Assembly (NCBI RefSeq): GCF_028368935.1
Contig: NZ_JAQNDK010000004.1
Location: 1,488,001 to 1,552,000, forward strand
DNA: 64,000 nucleotides
Reading direction: 5' to 3'
Source of the DNA: Sorangium aterium
GTDB taxonomy: Bacteria; Myxococcota_A; Polyangia; Polyangiales; Polyangiaceae
Each line of letters opens with the position of its first letter. The first letter of the stretch is position 1. The notes beneath the pieces were generated by a model. The model worked only from the letters and a program-made list of their open reading frames with translations. It did not search any database and was not told the DNA's origin. Of the stretch, positions 53,901 through 63,500 are shown one piece after another. The position numbers and the translations under genes were made by a program.

Positions 53901-56900
53901 CCGCTCCTTGCTCGACGAGCCGACCGTCGCCCGGTTCGCCAAACGCGTGGAGGCGCGCGCCGCCGGCGAGAGCAGGTCAAATCCTCCCCCGGTCACGATC
54001 GCGTCGCGGGCGGAGGACCTTCCGCTCTCCTTCCCCCAGCAGCAGATGTGGCTCCTGGCCGAGCTCGAGCCGAACGCGCCCGTCTATAATGACCCGTTCA
54101 CCCTCCGAATGCCCGGCCATGTCGACACGTCCGCCCTGTCCTCGAGCCTCCGCGAGATAGTCCGGCGCCACGAGGCGTGGCGGACCACGTATGCGCTCAA
54201 GGAAGGACGGCCCGTTCAGGTCATTCACGACGAGTTGGCGTTCACCCTCTCCCAGATCGACCTCCGGAGCCTCCCCGAGGGCGAGCAGGAGGCCAAGGCG
54301 CGGACGCTCGCGACCGAGGAGCTCAGGCGTCCGTTCGATCTCGCGAAGGGGCCGCTGATCCGCGCGACCCTGATGCGCCTGGGAGAGGCTGACCACAGGC
54401 TCTACCTGGCGCTGCACCATATCCTCTATGACGGCGTCTCGCTCTATAACGCATTCTTGGCGGAGCTCCAGGTGCTCTATGCCGCGTTCACCGCAGGCGC
54501 GGTCTCACCGCTCCCTCCGCTCCCACTGCAATACGCCGACTTCGCCGCCTGGCAGCGGCAATGGCTGCGCGGGGAGGGGCTCGTTCGCCAGGCGGAATAC
54601 TGGAGGCAAAAGCTGGCGGGCGTCGCCAAGCTCAGCCTCCCCTCCGATCGGCCGCGCCCCGCGATCGGCACGTTCCGAGGCGCGCGCCATTACTTCTCGC
54701 TGTCAAAGGAGCTGACCGAGGCGCTGAAGGCCCTCTCACGCCGCGCGGGCGCGACGCTCTTCATGACGCTCCTGGCGGCCTACAAGGCCCTCCTCTTCCG
54801 CTATACAGGGCAGGAAGACATCCCCGTCGCGACGGTCGTCTCGGATCATGGCCGGCCTGATCTTCGCTCGCTGATCGGATGCTTCGTCAACACGCTCGTC
54901 TTGCGCACCAGCGTCTCCGGCGGCTCGACGTTCCGGGGACTCCTCGACCAGGTGCGCGAGGTGACGCTCGAGGCGTACGCCAACCAGGAGTTGCCGTTCG
55001 AGGAGCTCGTGAGGGAGCTCTCGCCGGAGCGGAGCCTCGGGCAGAACCCCCTCTTCCAGGTCATGTTCCTCCTTGATCCTCCCATGCCCGCCATGGCCTC
55101 GGGGTGGACGATGACACGCATGGATATCGATAACGGGACGTCGCGCTGCGATCTATCCATCGAGCTCGACGAGCGGCCGGAGGGCCTCGTCGGGCTCCTT
55201 GAATACAGCACCGATCTCTTCGACGCCGATACGATCGCGAGGATGGCGGACCATTATCGGATCCTCCTGGAGGGGATTACCGCCGCCCCTGAACGGAAGA
55301 TAGAGCAGCTGCCGATCTTGACGGAGGTCGAGCGGAGGGACCTCCTCGCGGGGCCCATCGCTTCGCCGGATCTCGCGGCAGGGCCGTGCATCCATCGCCT
55401 CTTCGAGGCGCACGCGGAGCGCTCGCCCGGCGCCGTCGCGCTCCGCTGGGACGGCGCGGAGATGACCTATGACGAGCTGAACCGGCGCGCGAACAGGCTC
55501 GCGCGCCGCCTCCGAGCGCTCGGCGTGGGGCCGGAGGTCTTCGTCGCGCTGTGCCTGGAGCGCTCGCTCGATATGGTCGTCGCTCTCCTCGGCGTCCTCA
55601 AGGCAGGCGGCGCCTATGTGCCGCTCGATCCGGCGTATCCGCCGGATCGCCTCGCGTTCATGCTCGACGACGCGAAGGTGCCCGTCGTGATAACGCAGGA
55701 AGCGCTCCGCGGCTCGCTCCCGCCGCACGGCGCTCGCGCGTTGTGCATGGACGCGGGCTGGGACGCCGCGCCGGAGGTGGACGAAGAGAACCTCGAAGGC
55801 GGCGCGTCCGCCTTCGATGCGGCCTACGTGATCTACACGTCGGGCTCGACCGGGAAGCCCAAGGGCGTCGTCGTCAGTCACGCAAACGTGACGCGGTTGT
55901 TCAGCGCGACGCGGTCGTGGTTCCGCTTCGACGAGCGCGACGTCTGGACGCTCTTCCACTCCTATGCCTTCGACTTCTCGGTATGGGAGATGTGGGGCGC
56001 GCTCCTCCACGGCGGGCGCCTCGTGGTCGTCCCGTTCTGCGTGAGCCGCTCGCCCGAGGCGTTCTACGAGCTCCTCGCCGCGGAGGGCGTGACCGTGCTC
56101 AACCAGACGCCATCCGCGTTCCGCCAGCTCATCCTGGCGGAGGAGGCGTACTGCGGCGCCCGAGAGCTCGCTCTCCGCCTGGTCATCTTCGGCGGAGAGG
56201 CCCTCGAGCTCCAGAGCCTCCGGCCCTGGTTCAACCGGCACGGCGACTCGCGGCCGGCGCTCGTCAATATGTACGGCATCACGGAGACGACGGTGCACGT
56301 CACCTACCGCCCGCTGTCCCTGGCCGATCTCGATCATCTCGGGAGCGTGATCGGCGCTCCGATCCCGGACTTGTCGATCTATCTCCTCGACGCGGCCATG
56401 CAGCCTGTGCCTGTCGGCGTCCCGGGTGAGATGTACGTCGGAGGCGCCGGCGTCTCGCGCGGCTATCTCAACCGGCCGGAGCTCACCCGTGAGCGGTTCA
56501 TCGTTGATCCGTTCCGTACGGGCACCTCCGCTCGCCTCTACAAAACAGGCGACCTCGCGCGCCGGAGGCCCAACGGCGAACTCGAATACCTCGGCCGCAT
56601 CGACCATCAGGTGAAGATCAGGGGCTTTCGCATCGAGCTCGGCGAGATCGAGGCCGCCCTCGCGCAGCACCCCTCCGTGCGCGAGGCCGTCGTCATCGCG
56701 CTGGGCGACACCCACGGTGATAAGAGCCTCGTCGCTTATGTCGTGGACCATCGCAGCTCCGGCCCTCACGCGCCGAGCTCCGAGGGGACGCTTCGGCGCG
56801 GACTCCCCGCGGAGCTGCGCGGCTTCCTGAAGAGCCGCCTCCCGGATTACATGGTGCCGTCGAGCTTCGTCTTGCTCGATGCGATGCCCGTCACGTCGAA

Positions 56901-59900
56901 CGGCAAGGTCGATCGACGCGCGCTCCCCGCGCCTGACAGGACGAGGTCCGACCTCGATCCAGGCTTCGTCGCGCCCCGCACGCCCATGGAAGCGGCGCTC
57001 GCGGCGCTGTGGGCCGACGCGCTCGGGCTCCGGGCCGTCGGCGCTTCGGATAACTTCTTCGAGCTCGGCGGGCACTCCATCCTTGCCACCCGGATCCTTT
57101 CGAGGGTGCGGGATCGGTTCCAGGTGAACCTCCCGCTCCGGGCCCTGTTCGAGGCGCCGACGATCGCCGAAATGGCCAAGATCATCGAGGCGCGCCGCGG
57201 CGAGGAGGCGGGCCGGGGGGCCGCGCCCGTGGTGCCGGTCCCGCGTGGTCGGAGCTTCCCGCTGTCCTCCGCGCAGCGAAGGCTCTGGTTCCTCGCGAGG
57301 CTCGATCCAAGCTCGCCCGTTTATAACGAGCCTGCCACGCTCCACATCCAAGGTGCGCTCGACGTGGAGGCGCTCGAGCGAAGCCTGAACGAGATCATCC
57401 GACGCCACGAGGCGTGGAGGACGACCTTCGGCGTCGAGGGCGGCGAGCCGGTGCAGATCATCCACCCGGAGGCGGCAATCGAGCTCCCGGTGATGGATGT
57501 TGCCGGCCTCACTCCGGACGAACGAGAGGCCGAGGCGCGGAGGATCGCCCTTCGAGATGCCCTGCGCCGCTTTGATTTCACTACCGGCCCCATGGTGCGC
57601 GGCGTGCTCGTCAAGATGAGCGATGACGAGCACCGGCTCTACCTCACGCTACATCATATCGTCGCGGACGCGGTCTCCGTGTACAGCGTGTTCCTCCCCG
57701 AGCTCTCGGCGCTCTACTCGGCGTTCTCGACCGGGAGGCTCCCCACGCTGCCCGCCCCCCCCGTGCAGGTTGCCGACTACGCCGTGTGGGAGCGGCAATG
57801 GCTGCGCGGAAGCGGGCTTGAAGCGCAGCTCGCGTGGTGGAAGCGGGAGCTCGGCGGCGAGCTCCCCGTGCTCGAGCTGCCCACGGATCGGCCGCGGCAG
57901 AAGGTCCAGTCGTCGCGCGGATCGAGGCACCTCATCGCCATTTCGAGCGATCGCACCCGCGCGCTCAAGGCGCTCGGGCAGCGCGAGGGCGCCACGCTCT
58001 TCATGACGCTGCTCGCGGCGTTCAACATCCTCCTCTGCCGCACCTCGGGGCAAGAGGACATCATCGTGGGCACCGTGACGGCGAGCCGCAGCCGGCCGGA
58101 GATCGAGAACCTGATAGGCTTCTTCCTCAACACCATCGTCTTGCGCACGAACCTGCGCGGCGACCCGACCTTCCGCGAGCTCCTCGCGCGCGTGGCGGAC
58201 GCGAGCCTCAGCGCGTATTCGAACCAGGACGTGCCGTTCGAGCGCCTGGTCGAGGAGCTCCAGCCGTCGCGGGCGCCCGGGCAGAACCCCCTCTTCCAGG
58301 TGGCTTTCATCCTGGAGCCGCTCATGCCGACGCTCGCGACGGGCTGGAGCGTCAGCCAGCTCGAGGTGGACACGCTCACGGCCAAGTTCGAGCTGACGCT
58401 CGAGCTCGACGAACGACCCGAGGGCCTCATCGGCCGCTTCGAGTACCGCACGGACCTGTTCGACGCCTCGACGATCGCTCGCATGGCCGACCATTTCGAC
58501 GTCTTGCTCGAGGGCATCGTCGCCGACCCGGATCGGCGCCTGTCCGAGCTGCCGATCATGACCGAGGCGGAGATCCGGCAGCAGGTATCGTGGAACGAGA
58601 CGCGCGCGGACTACTCGCGCGAGGTCTGCATTCATCGTATGTTCGAGATCCAGGCGGCGCGCTCTCCGGACGCTATCGCGGTCGTGTCGTATAGCTCGCG
58701 ATCGCCGAAGGCGACGCTCACCTACGGCGAGCTGAACCGCCGCGCCAACCAGCTCGCCCACCACCTGCGAAGCCTGGGCGTCGGCCCCGAGGTGACGGTC
58801 GCGGTATGCGCCGAGCGATCCCCCGAGCTCATCGTCGGGCTCCTCGGGATCCTGAAGGCGGGCGGCGCGTGCGTGCCGCTGGATCCGTCGTTCCCCAGGG
58901 AGCGGACGGCCTTCACGCTGGAGGACGTGAGCGCCAGGGTGGTGCTCACGCAGAGGCGCCTGGCCGGGGCCCTCCGCGAGCACGCGGCGAACATCGTCTG
59001 CCTGGACGAAGACTGGGCGGAGTTCGAGCCTCATAGCGTGGAGGACCCACCGGGCGACACCGCGCCTGACGCGCTCGCTTACGTCATCTACACCTCCGGC
59101 TCGACGGGTCGGCCGAAGGGTGTCGAGCTGGCTCATCGCGGCCTCATCAGCTTCGTCACCTGGTACCGGCGGACGTTCGCCCTCTCGGGCTCCGACCGAG
59201 GCACGCAGATCGCGGGGCCCGCGTTCGACGTCTCGATAGGGGATATATGGCCCATCCTCGCGGCGGGCGCGAGCCTTCATATCCCCGACGAGCACACGCG
59301 CATCGCGCCGTCCGCGCTCCGCGACTGGATCGTGGCGAGCTCGATCACCGTCGCCTTCCTGCCCACGCCGCTCGCCGAGAGCGTCCTCCCGCTCGAATGG
59401 CCGGCGGGCGGCGCGCTCCGCGCGATGGTCACCGCCGGCGACAGGCTGCACGACCATCCTTCGCCGTCGCTGCCCTTCGCGTTCATCAACGCGTACGGAC
59501 CGACGGAGAGCACCGTATACACCACGACGGCGCTCGTCCCTCCGAAGAAGCACGCGGACGAGCTGCCGGCGCCGCCGATCGGGAGGCCCATCGATAACAC
59601 GCGTGTCTTCCTGCTCGATGGCCGGCGGCGCCCGGTGCCGGTCGGCGTCCCCGGCGAGCTCTATATCGCCGGCGACGGGCTCGCCCGCGGGTATCATAAC
59701 CGCCCCGACCTCACCGCCGAGCGCTTCATCGAGGGCCCTCCATGGATTGAACCGCGCGGCCGCCTGTACAAAACGGGCGACCTCGCGCGGTACCTGCCCG
59801 ACGGGAGCATCGAGTTCCTCGGCCGCGCCGACTTTCAGGTCAAGATTCGAGGATTCCGCGTCGAGCTCGGGGAGATCGAGGCTCTCCTCCGGCAGCACCG

Positions 59901-60501
59901 CGCGGTGAAGGAGGCCGTCGTCACGGTCCGCGAGGATACGCCGCGCGAGAAGCGCCTCGTCGCGTATCTCGTCCTCGCGGACGGCGAGGGCGATGACGCC
60001 CCGCGAAGGCTCAAAGACCACCTCAAAGAGTACCTGCCCGAGCACATGATACCGGCGGCCTTCGTCCTGATGAGCGCGCTGCCCATCAACCCGAGCGGCA
60101 AGATCGATCGCCGCGCGCTGCCTCCTCCGGATCCCGACGAGCCGCGCGCGGCGGCGGACGGCGCTGAACCGGCGACCGAGATGGAGCGGCTCGTCGCGTC
60201 GATATGGCGCGACGTCCTCCGCCTCGACGAGGTCGGCCTCCACGCCAATTTCTTCGATCTCGGAGGCCACTCTCTGCGGCTAGCGCAGGTCCACGACAGG
60301 CTCGCGACCTCGCTCGGGCGAGATATTCCAATGGTCGATCTCTTCACCTACCCCACCGTGAGCGCTCTATCGAGGCACCTGACTCAAACCTCGTGCGAGG
60401 CACATTGTTTCACGACGCTCCGCGAGCGGGTCATGCAGCAAAAGGCTGCGGCGAAGCGGCTCCGGCGACCCCTGCGCAAGGAGGCAAAGGATCATGAGTA
60501 G
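50911..60501 (+). CDS. Three-module NRPS: A-NMT-T, C-A-T, C-A-T
   Basis: About 3196 residues. Module 1: A (YTSGSTGQPKG at about 159, GYGPTE 296) interrupted after A8 by an N-methyltransferase (VLEIGCGTGLLL 536), then GKVDRRALP and T (GGHS, Ser about 976). It has no C domain, so it is a loading module. Module 2: C (HHILYDG about 1167), A (YTSGSTGKPKG), T (Ser about 2055). Module 3: C (HHIVADA, last Gly replaced by Ala), A (YTSGSTGRPKG), T (Ser about 3121). Specificity codes by eye: DAFWLGGTFK (Val), DFWNIGMVHK (Thr) and DVGFVAAVYK (no clear match). There is no thioesterase. ATG 50911 (GAAGGGGC upstream) is preferred over GTG 50770 or ATG 50899. Stop overlaps the PKS start by 8 nt. Confidence 0.95.
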   Translation: MSDERKHHCIHEVFEIQVERTPDAVAVVFGNECVTYRHLDRKANQLARYLQSLGVRADVPVAVCLERSIDMIVALLGVLKAGGAYVPLDPSHPKHRLSFLLEDTGASIVLTQERLLQGSVGRLPGRLVRLDTGWEAIARESTERPRIDVSPGDLAYVMYTSGSTGQPKGVMVLHQGVVRLCRGADYVTLTAEDVFLALAPLSFDASTFEIWGCLLNGGRLVVMPPHQPSLEELGQALRRHGVTTLWLTAGLFHLMVDERLEDLRGLRQLLAGGDVLSVPHVRRAAEALDGCRIINGYGPTENTTFTCCYTIGDLAGVRDSVPIGYPIAGTQVYLLDERLAPVPEGSPGELYAGGAGVARGYLNRPDLTESRFIPSPFSDDPGAMLYRTGDLARRREDGAIEFLGRIDQQVKIRGYRIEPGEVEAVLRRHPAVKEAVVIAREDGPDQRRLVAYVVENLHHETWKDDEPRGLDGEVVSQWQALYEDTYTGDHEPRDPAFDTVGWNSSYTGLPIAEEQMREFVDGTVSRILATKPSRVLEIGCGTGLLLLRLAPACTSYTGTDFSRSVLSRLRERLNAGGGALSLPHVTLDHRAADDFSGIEPASMDTVILNSVSQYFPSIDYFMRVIEGAVAAVAPGGRVFIGDVRSLPLLSAYHASVQLHQAPDALSRKDLAERVRSRAEREEELLVSPELFDAIQARLPQVSGVRILNKRGRHHNEITMFRYDVIIEVGSASNPLSDVTWMDASERGLSLPEMRQALGSGAPDTVGFCRLQNQRVAAAMKTAEWLASAGDGSVETAGEHRLTLKSQQACGVDPEEVGELAAELGYDVHTLRTTPGAPGLIDVVFRRTGAAATRSASPRARSEPPRPSRHWRTYGNSPLRGMIAGKLVARLRDFLQQKLPDFMVPSDFVLMDALPLTANGKVDRRALPPPNRSSSALAQSFIAPRTPVEEVLSGIFAEVFGLTRVGIHDDFFELGGHSLLAVQIISRVRAALRVDLPLRSLLDEPTVARFAKRVEARAAGESRSNPPPVTIASRAEDLPLSFPQQQMWLLAELEPNAPVYNDPFTLRMPGHVDTSALSSSLREIVRRHEAWRTTYALKEGRPVQVIHDELAFTLSQIDLRSLPEGEQEAKARTLATEELRRPFDLAKGPLIRATLMRLGEADHRLYLALHHILYDGVSLYNAFLAELQVLYAAFTAGAVSPLPPLPLQYADFAAWQRQWLRGEGLVRQAEYWRQKLAGVAKLSLPSDRPRPAIGTFRGARHYFSLSKELTEALKALSRRAGATLFMTLLAAYKALLFRYTGQEDIPVATVVSDHGRPDLRSLIGCFVNTLVLRTSVSGGSTFRGLLDQVREVTLEAYANQELPFEELVRELSPERSLGQNPLFQVMFLLDPPMPAMASGWTMTRMDIDNGTSRCDLSIELDERPEGLVGLLEYSTDLFDADTIARMADHYRILLEGITAAPERKIEQLPILTEVERRDLLAGPIASPDLAAGPCIHRLFEAHAERSPGAVALRWDGAEMTYDELNRRANRLARRLRALGVGPEVFVALCLERSLDMVVALLGVLKAGGAYVPLDPAYPPDRLAFMLDDAKVPVVITQEALRGSLPPHGARALCMDAGWDAAPEVDEENLEGGASAFDAAYVIYTSGSTGKPKGVVVSHANVTRLFSATRSWFRFDERDVWTLFHSYAFDFSVWEMWGALLHGGRLVVVPFCVSRSPEAFYELLAAEGVTVLNQTPSAFRQLILAEEAYCGARELALRLVIFGGEALELQSLRPWFNRHGDSRPALVNMYGITETTVHVTYRPLSLADLDHLGSVIGAPIPDLSIYLLDAAMQPVPVGVPGEMYVGGAGVSRGYLNRPELTRERFIVDPFRTGTSARLYKTGDLARRRPNGELEYLGRIDHQVKIRGFRIELGEIEAALAQHPSVREAVVIALGDTHGDKSLVAYVVDHRSSGPHAPSSEGTLRRGLPAELRGFLKSRLPDYMVPSSFVLLDAMPVTSNGKVDRRALPAPDRTRSDLDPGFVAPRTPMEAALAALWADALGLRAVGASDNFFELGGHSILATRILSRVRDRFQVNLPLRALFEAPTIAEMAKIIEARRGEEAGRGAAPVVPVPRGRSFPLSSAQRRLWFLARLDPSSPVYNEPATLHIQGALDVEALERSLNEIIRRHEAWRTTFGVEGGEPVQIIHPEAAIELPVMDVAGLTPDEREAEARRIALRDALRRFDFTTGPMVRGVLVKMSDDEHRLYLTLHHIVADAVSVYSVFLPELSALYSAFSTGRLPTLPAPPVQVADYAVWERQWLRGSGLEAQLAWWKRELGGELPVLELPTDRPRQKVQSSRGSRHLIAISSDRTRALKALGQREGATLFMTLLAAFNILLCRTSGQEDIIVGTVTASRSRPEIENLIGFFLNTIVLRTNLRGDPTFRELLARVADASLSAYSNQDVPFERLVEELQPSRAPGQNPLFQVAFILEPLMPTLATGWSVSQLEVDTLTAKFELTLELDERPEGLIGRFEYRTDLFDASTIARMADHFDVLLEGIVADPDRRLSELPIMTEAEIRQQVSWNETRADYSREVCIHRMFEIQAARSPDAIAVVSYSSRSPKATLTYGELNRRANQLAHHLRSLGVGPEVTVAVCAERSPELIVGLLGILKAGGACVPLDPSFPRERTAFTLEDVSARVVLTQRRLAGALREHAANIVCLDEDWAEFEPHSVEDPPGDTAPDALAYVIYTSGSTGRPKGVELAHRGLISFVTWYRRTFALSGSDRGTQIAGPAFDVSIGDIWPILAAGASLHIPDEHTRIAPSALRDWIVASSITVAFLPTPLAESVLPLEWPAGGALRAMVTAGDRLHDHPSPSLPFAFINAYGPTESTVYTTTALVPPKKHADELPAPPIGRPIDNTRVFLLDGRRRPVPVGVPGELYIAGDGLARGYHNRPDLTAERFIEGPPWIEPRGRLYKTGDLARYLPDGSIEFLGRADFQVKIRGFRVELGEIEALLRQHRAVKEAVVTVREDTPREKRLVAYLVLADGEGDDAPRRLKDHLKEYLPEHMIPAAFVLMSALPINPSGKIDRRALPPPDPDEPRAAADGAEPATEMERLVASIWRDVLRLDEVGLHANFFDLGGHSLRLAQVHDRLATSLGRDIPMVDLFTYPTVSALSRHLTQTSCEAHCFTTLRERVMQQKAAAKRLRRPLRKEAKDHE

Positions 60502-63500
60502 AGACGTTGATCAGAGCCCAATGAATGACGGTATCGCCATCATCGGAATGTCCGGTCGATTCCCCGGCGCGAAAGACGTGGATGAGCTCTGGAGGAACGC
60601 GCGGGACGGGGTGGAGTCCATCTCGTTCTTTTCGGACGAGGAGCTCCTCGCGGCGGGGGTCGATGCCGCCTCGCTACGCGATCCGGACTATGTAAAAGCG
60701 AAGGGGGTCCTCCCGGACATCGAGCTCTTCGACGCGGCTCTCTTCGGGGTGAGCCCGACGGAGGCGCAGATGATGGACCCGCAGCACCGCCTGTTCCTGG
60801 AGCACGCCTTCGAGGCGATGGAGAGCGCGGGCTACTCCGCGGAGAGGTACGGCGGCGCGACGGCCGTCTACGCCGGGTGCGGAGGGAGCAGCACGTACTT
60901 CCTCAAGAACATTCATGAGAACGAGGAAATTCGCAGGCGCGTGACGGAATACCAGCTCTTCCTCGCGAACGGCGGCGATTTCCTCGCGACCCGGGTCTCG
61001 TACAAACTGGGCCTCCGTGGGCCGAGCGTCGCGGTCCAGACCGCGTGCTCGACGTCCCTGGTCGCCGTCTGCATGGCCTGCCACGGCCTCTTGACCTATC
61101 AATGCGATATGGCGCTCGCCGGAGGAGCCGCGGTGAGCGTCCCGCAGCGATCGGGGTATCTCTATCAGGAGGGGATGATCCTGTCCCCCGACGGGCACTG
61201 CCGCGCGTTCGACGCCAGAGCGCGCGGCACGGTGGGCGGGAGCGGCGTGGGGGTCGTCGTGTTGAAGCGGCTCTCGGACGCGATCGACGCCGGCGATCAC
61301 ATCCACGCCGTGATCAAGGGTTCGGCCATCAACAACGATGGATCTTCGAAGGTAGGCTACACGGCGCCGAGCGTGGAGGGCCAGGCCGAGGCCATCGCGC
61401 AGGCGATCGAGGCCGCGGAGGTCTCCCCGGAGACCATCGGCTACGTGGAGGCGCACGGCACGGGGACGGCCCTCGGGGACCCGATTGAAATTGCGGCGCT
61501 CACGAGGGCGTTCCGCGCGGGCACCCAGCGGAAGGGGTTCTGCGCCGTTGGCTCCTTGAAGCCGAACGTCGGCCATTTGGACGCGGCGGCCGGAGTAGCG
61601 GGCCTCATCAAAGCGATACAGGCGCTCAAGCACAAGGAGCTCCCGCCGATGCTTCATTTCGAGTCACCGAACCCGGCGATCGACTTCGCGGCCAGCCCGT
61701 TCTATGTCAACGCGAAGCTCTCGAGCTGGAGGGCCGGGCCGGCGCCGCGCAGGGCGGGCGTGAGCTCATTCGGCATGGGCGGCACCAACGCGCACGTCGT
61801 CCTCGAGGAGGCCCCTCCCGCGGAGCCGTCGGGCGTGTCCAGGCCCTGGAAGCTGCTCGCGTTATCGGCGATGACGGCCGACGCGCTCGAGAAGATGACG
61901 GCGAACCTCGGCGAGCGCCTGAAGCAGGATCCAGCTCTCGATCTGGCCGACGCCGCCTATACGCTCGCGGTCGGCCGGAGGGCGTACGCGCACAGGAGGG
62001 TTATTCTGTGCGAGGAGGCGGGCGACGCGGCGCTCTCCCTATCCACGCTGGATCCGGCCCGTGTCTTCTCGTGCCGGGAGGCGGCTTCGGCGCGGCCGGT
62101 CGTCTTCATGTTCCCTGGGCAGGGCGCGCAGCACGTGAGCATGGCGGCGGAGCTCTACCGCGACGAGGGCGCGTTCCGCGAGCAGCTCGATCGATGCGCA
62201 GACATCCTCGCCCCAGCGCTCGGCCTCGATCTGCGGAGCGTGCTCTATCCCAGCGAAGCGCAGGCGGAGAGCGCGGCGAGGAGGCTCGATCAGACCGCCA
62301 TCACCCAGCCCGCGCTCGTGGCGATCGAGATCGCCCTGGCCCGGCTCTGGATGAGCTGGGGGGTGCGCCCCCAGGCGATGATCGGCCATAGCATCGGTGA
62401 ATACGCGGCGGCGTGCGTCGCCGGCGTGCTCACCCTGGAGGACGCCCTGTCGCTCGCCGCCGCGCGAGGACGCATGATGCAGGAGCTGCCCCCTGGCGCC
62501 ATGATCGCGGTCGCGCTGCCGGAGGCCGAGGCGCTGGCGCTCGCGACGGACGGTGTGTCCCTCGCGGCGTCGAACGGCCCCTCTCTCTCCGTCCTCTCGG
62601 GGCCCCTGGGCGCCGTGGCGGAGCTCGAGAGGAGGCTCTCCGAGCGAGGCGTGGGCGCGCGGCGCCTGCGCACCTCCCACGCGTTTCACTCGTCGATGAT
62701 GGATCCTGTCCTCGCGCCCTTTCTTGAACAGGTGAAGCGGCGGAGGCTCTCGGCGCCCGCGATCCCCTATCTCTCCAGCGTCACGGGCGCGTGGATCACC
62801 GCGGGGGAGGCGACGGATCCGGGCTACTGGGCAAGACACCTCCGCCACACGGTGCGCTTCGCCGACGGGCTGTCGCGGCTCTTCAGCGACCCCACGCGGG
62901 CGCTGCTCGAGGTGGGTCCGGGCGCCACGTTGAGCAACCTCGCGAGGCGCCATCCAGGCGCGCCCCCGGGGCAGATCGTCCAGAGCTCGCTCAGCTCGTC
63001 GAGCGCCTCCACGCAGGGCTCGGCGTGCACCATGGAGGCGCTTGGAGCGCTGTGGGTCCAGGGGGTCCTCGTGGATTGGGAGGGTGTTTACCGCGGCGAG
63101 CGGCGCCGTCGAGTGCCATTGCCGACCTATGCTTTCGAGCGGCAGCGCTACTGGGTTGACCCTCCGGCGCAGCGGCGCGGCAGCGGCGCGGCTGCCGCGC
63201 CGCTCGCGCGGCCGACGATCGATATGGACGTGGAGGCCACCGCGATCGATCGGCTGGAGGCCTTTCTGGAGCAGGACGCGAAGCCGGAGGCGCTGCCGGC
63301 AGGGTTACGAGACCTGGCGCACAGGATATGCGCCAGCCATATCTGCGCCTTCCTCCGCGCAGGCGGCGTCGATACGAGCCGCGGCAGCAAGCACGACGGG
63401 CGGGATCTGTTGACCCGGCTCAGGATCACGCCGCAGTATGAGAAATTCTTCGCGTTTTTCGTGAAGACGCTGGCGGACGACGGGATCGTCGGCGTGAACG

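Noticed and set aside
57649-60270. 873-codon minus frame across the NRPS
   Set aside because: Shadow of the NRPS C and A domains; His/Arg/Val-rich with no domain.
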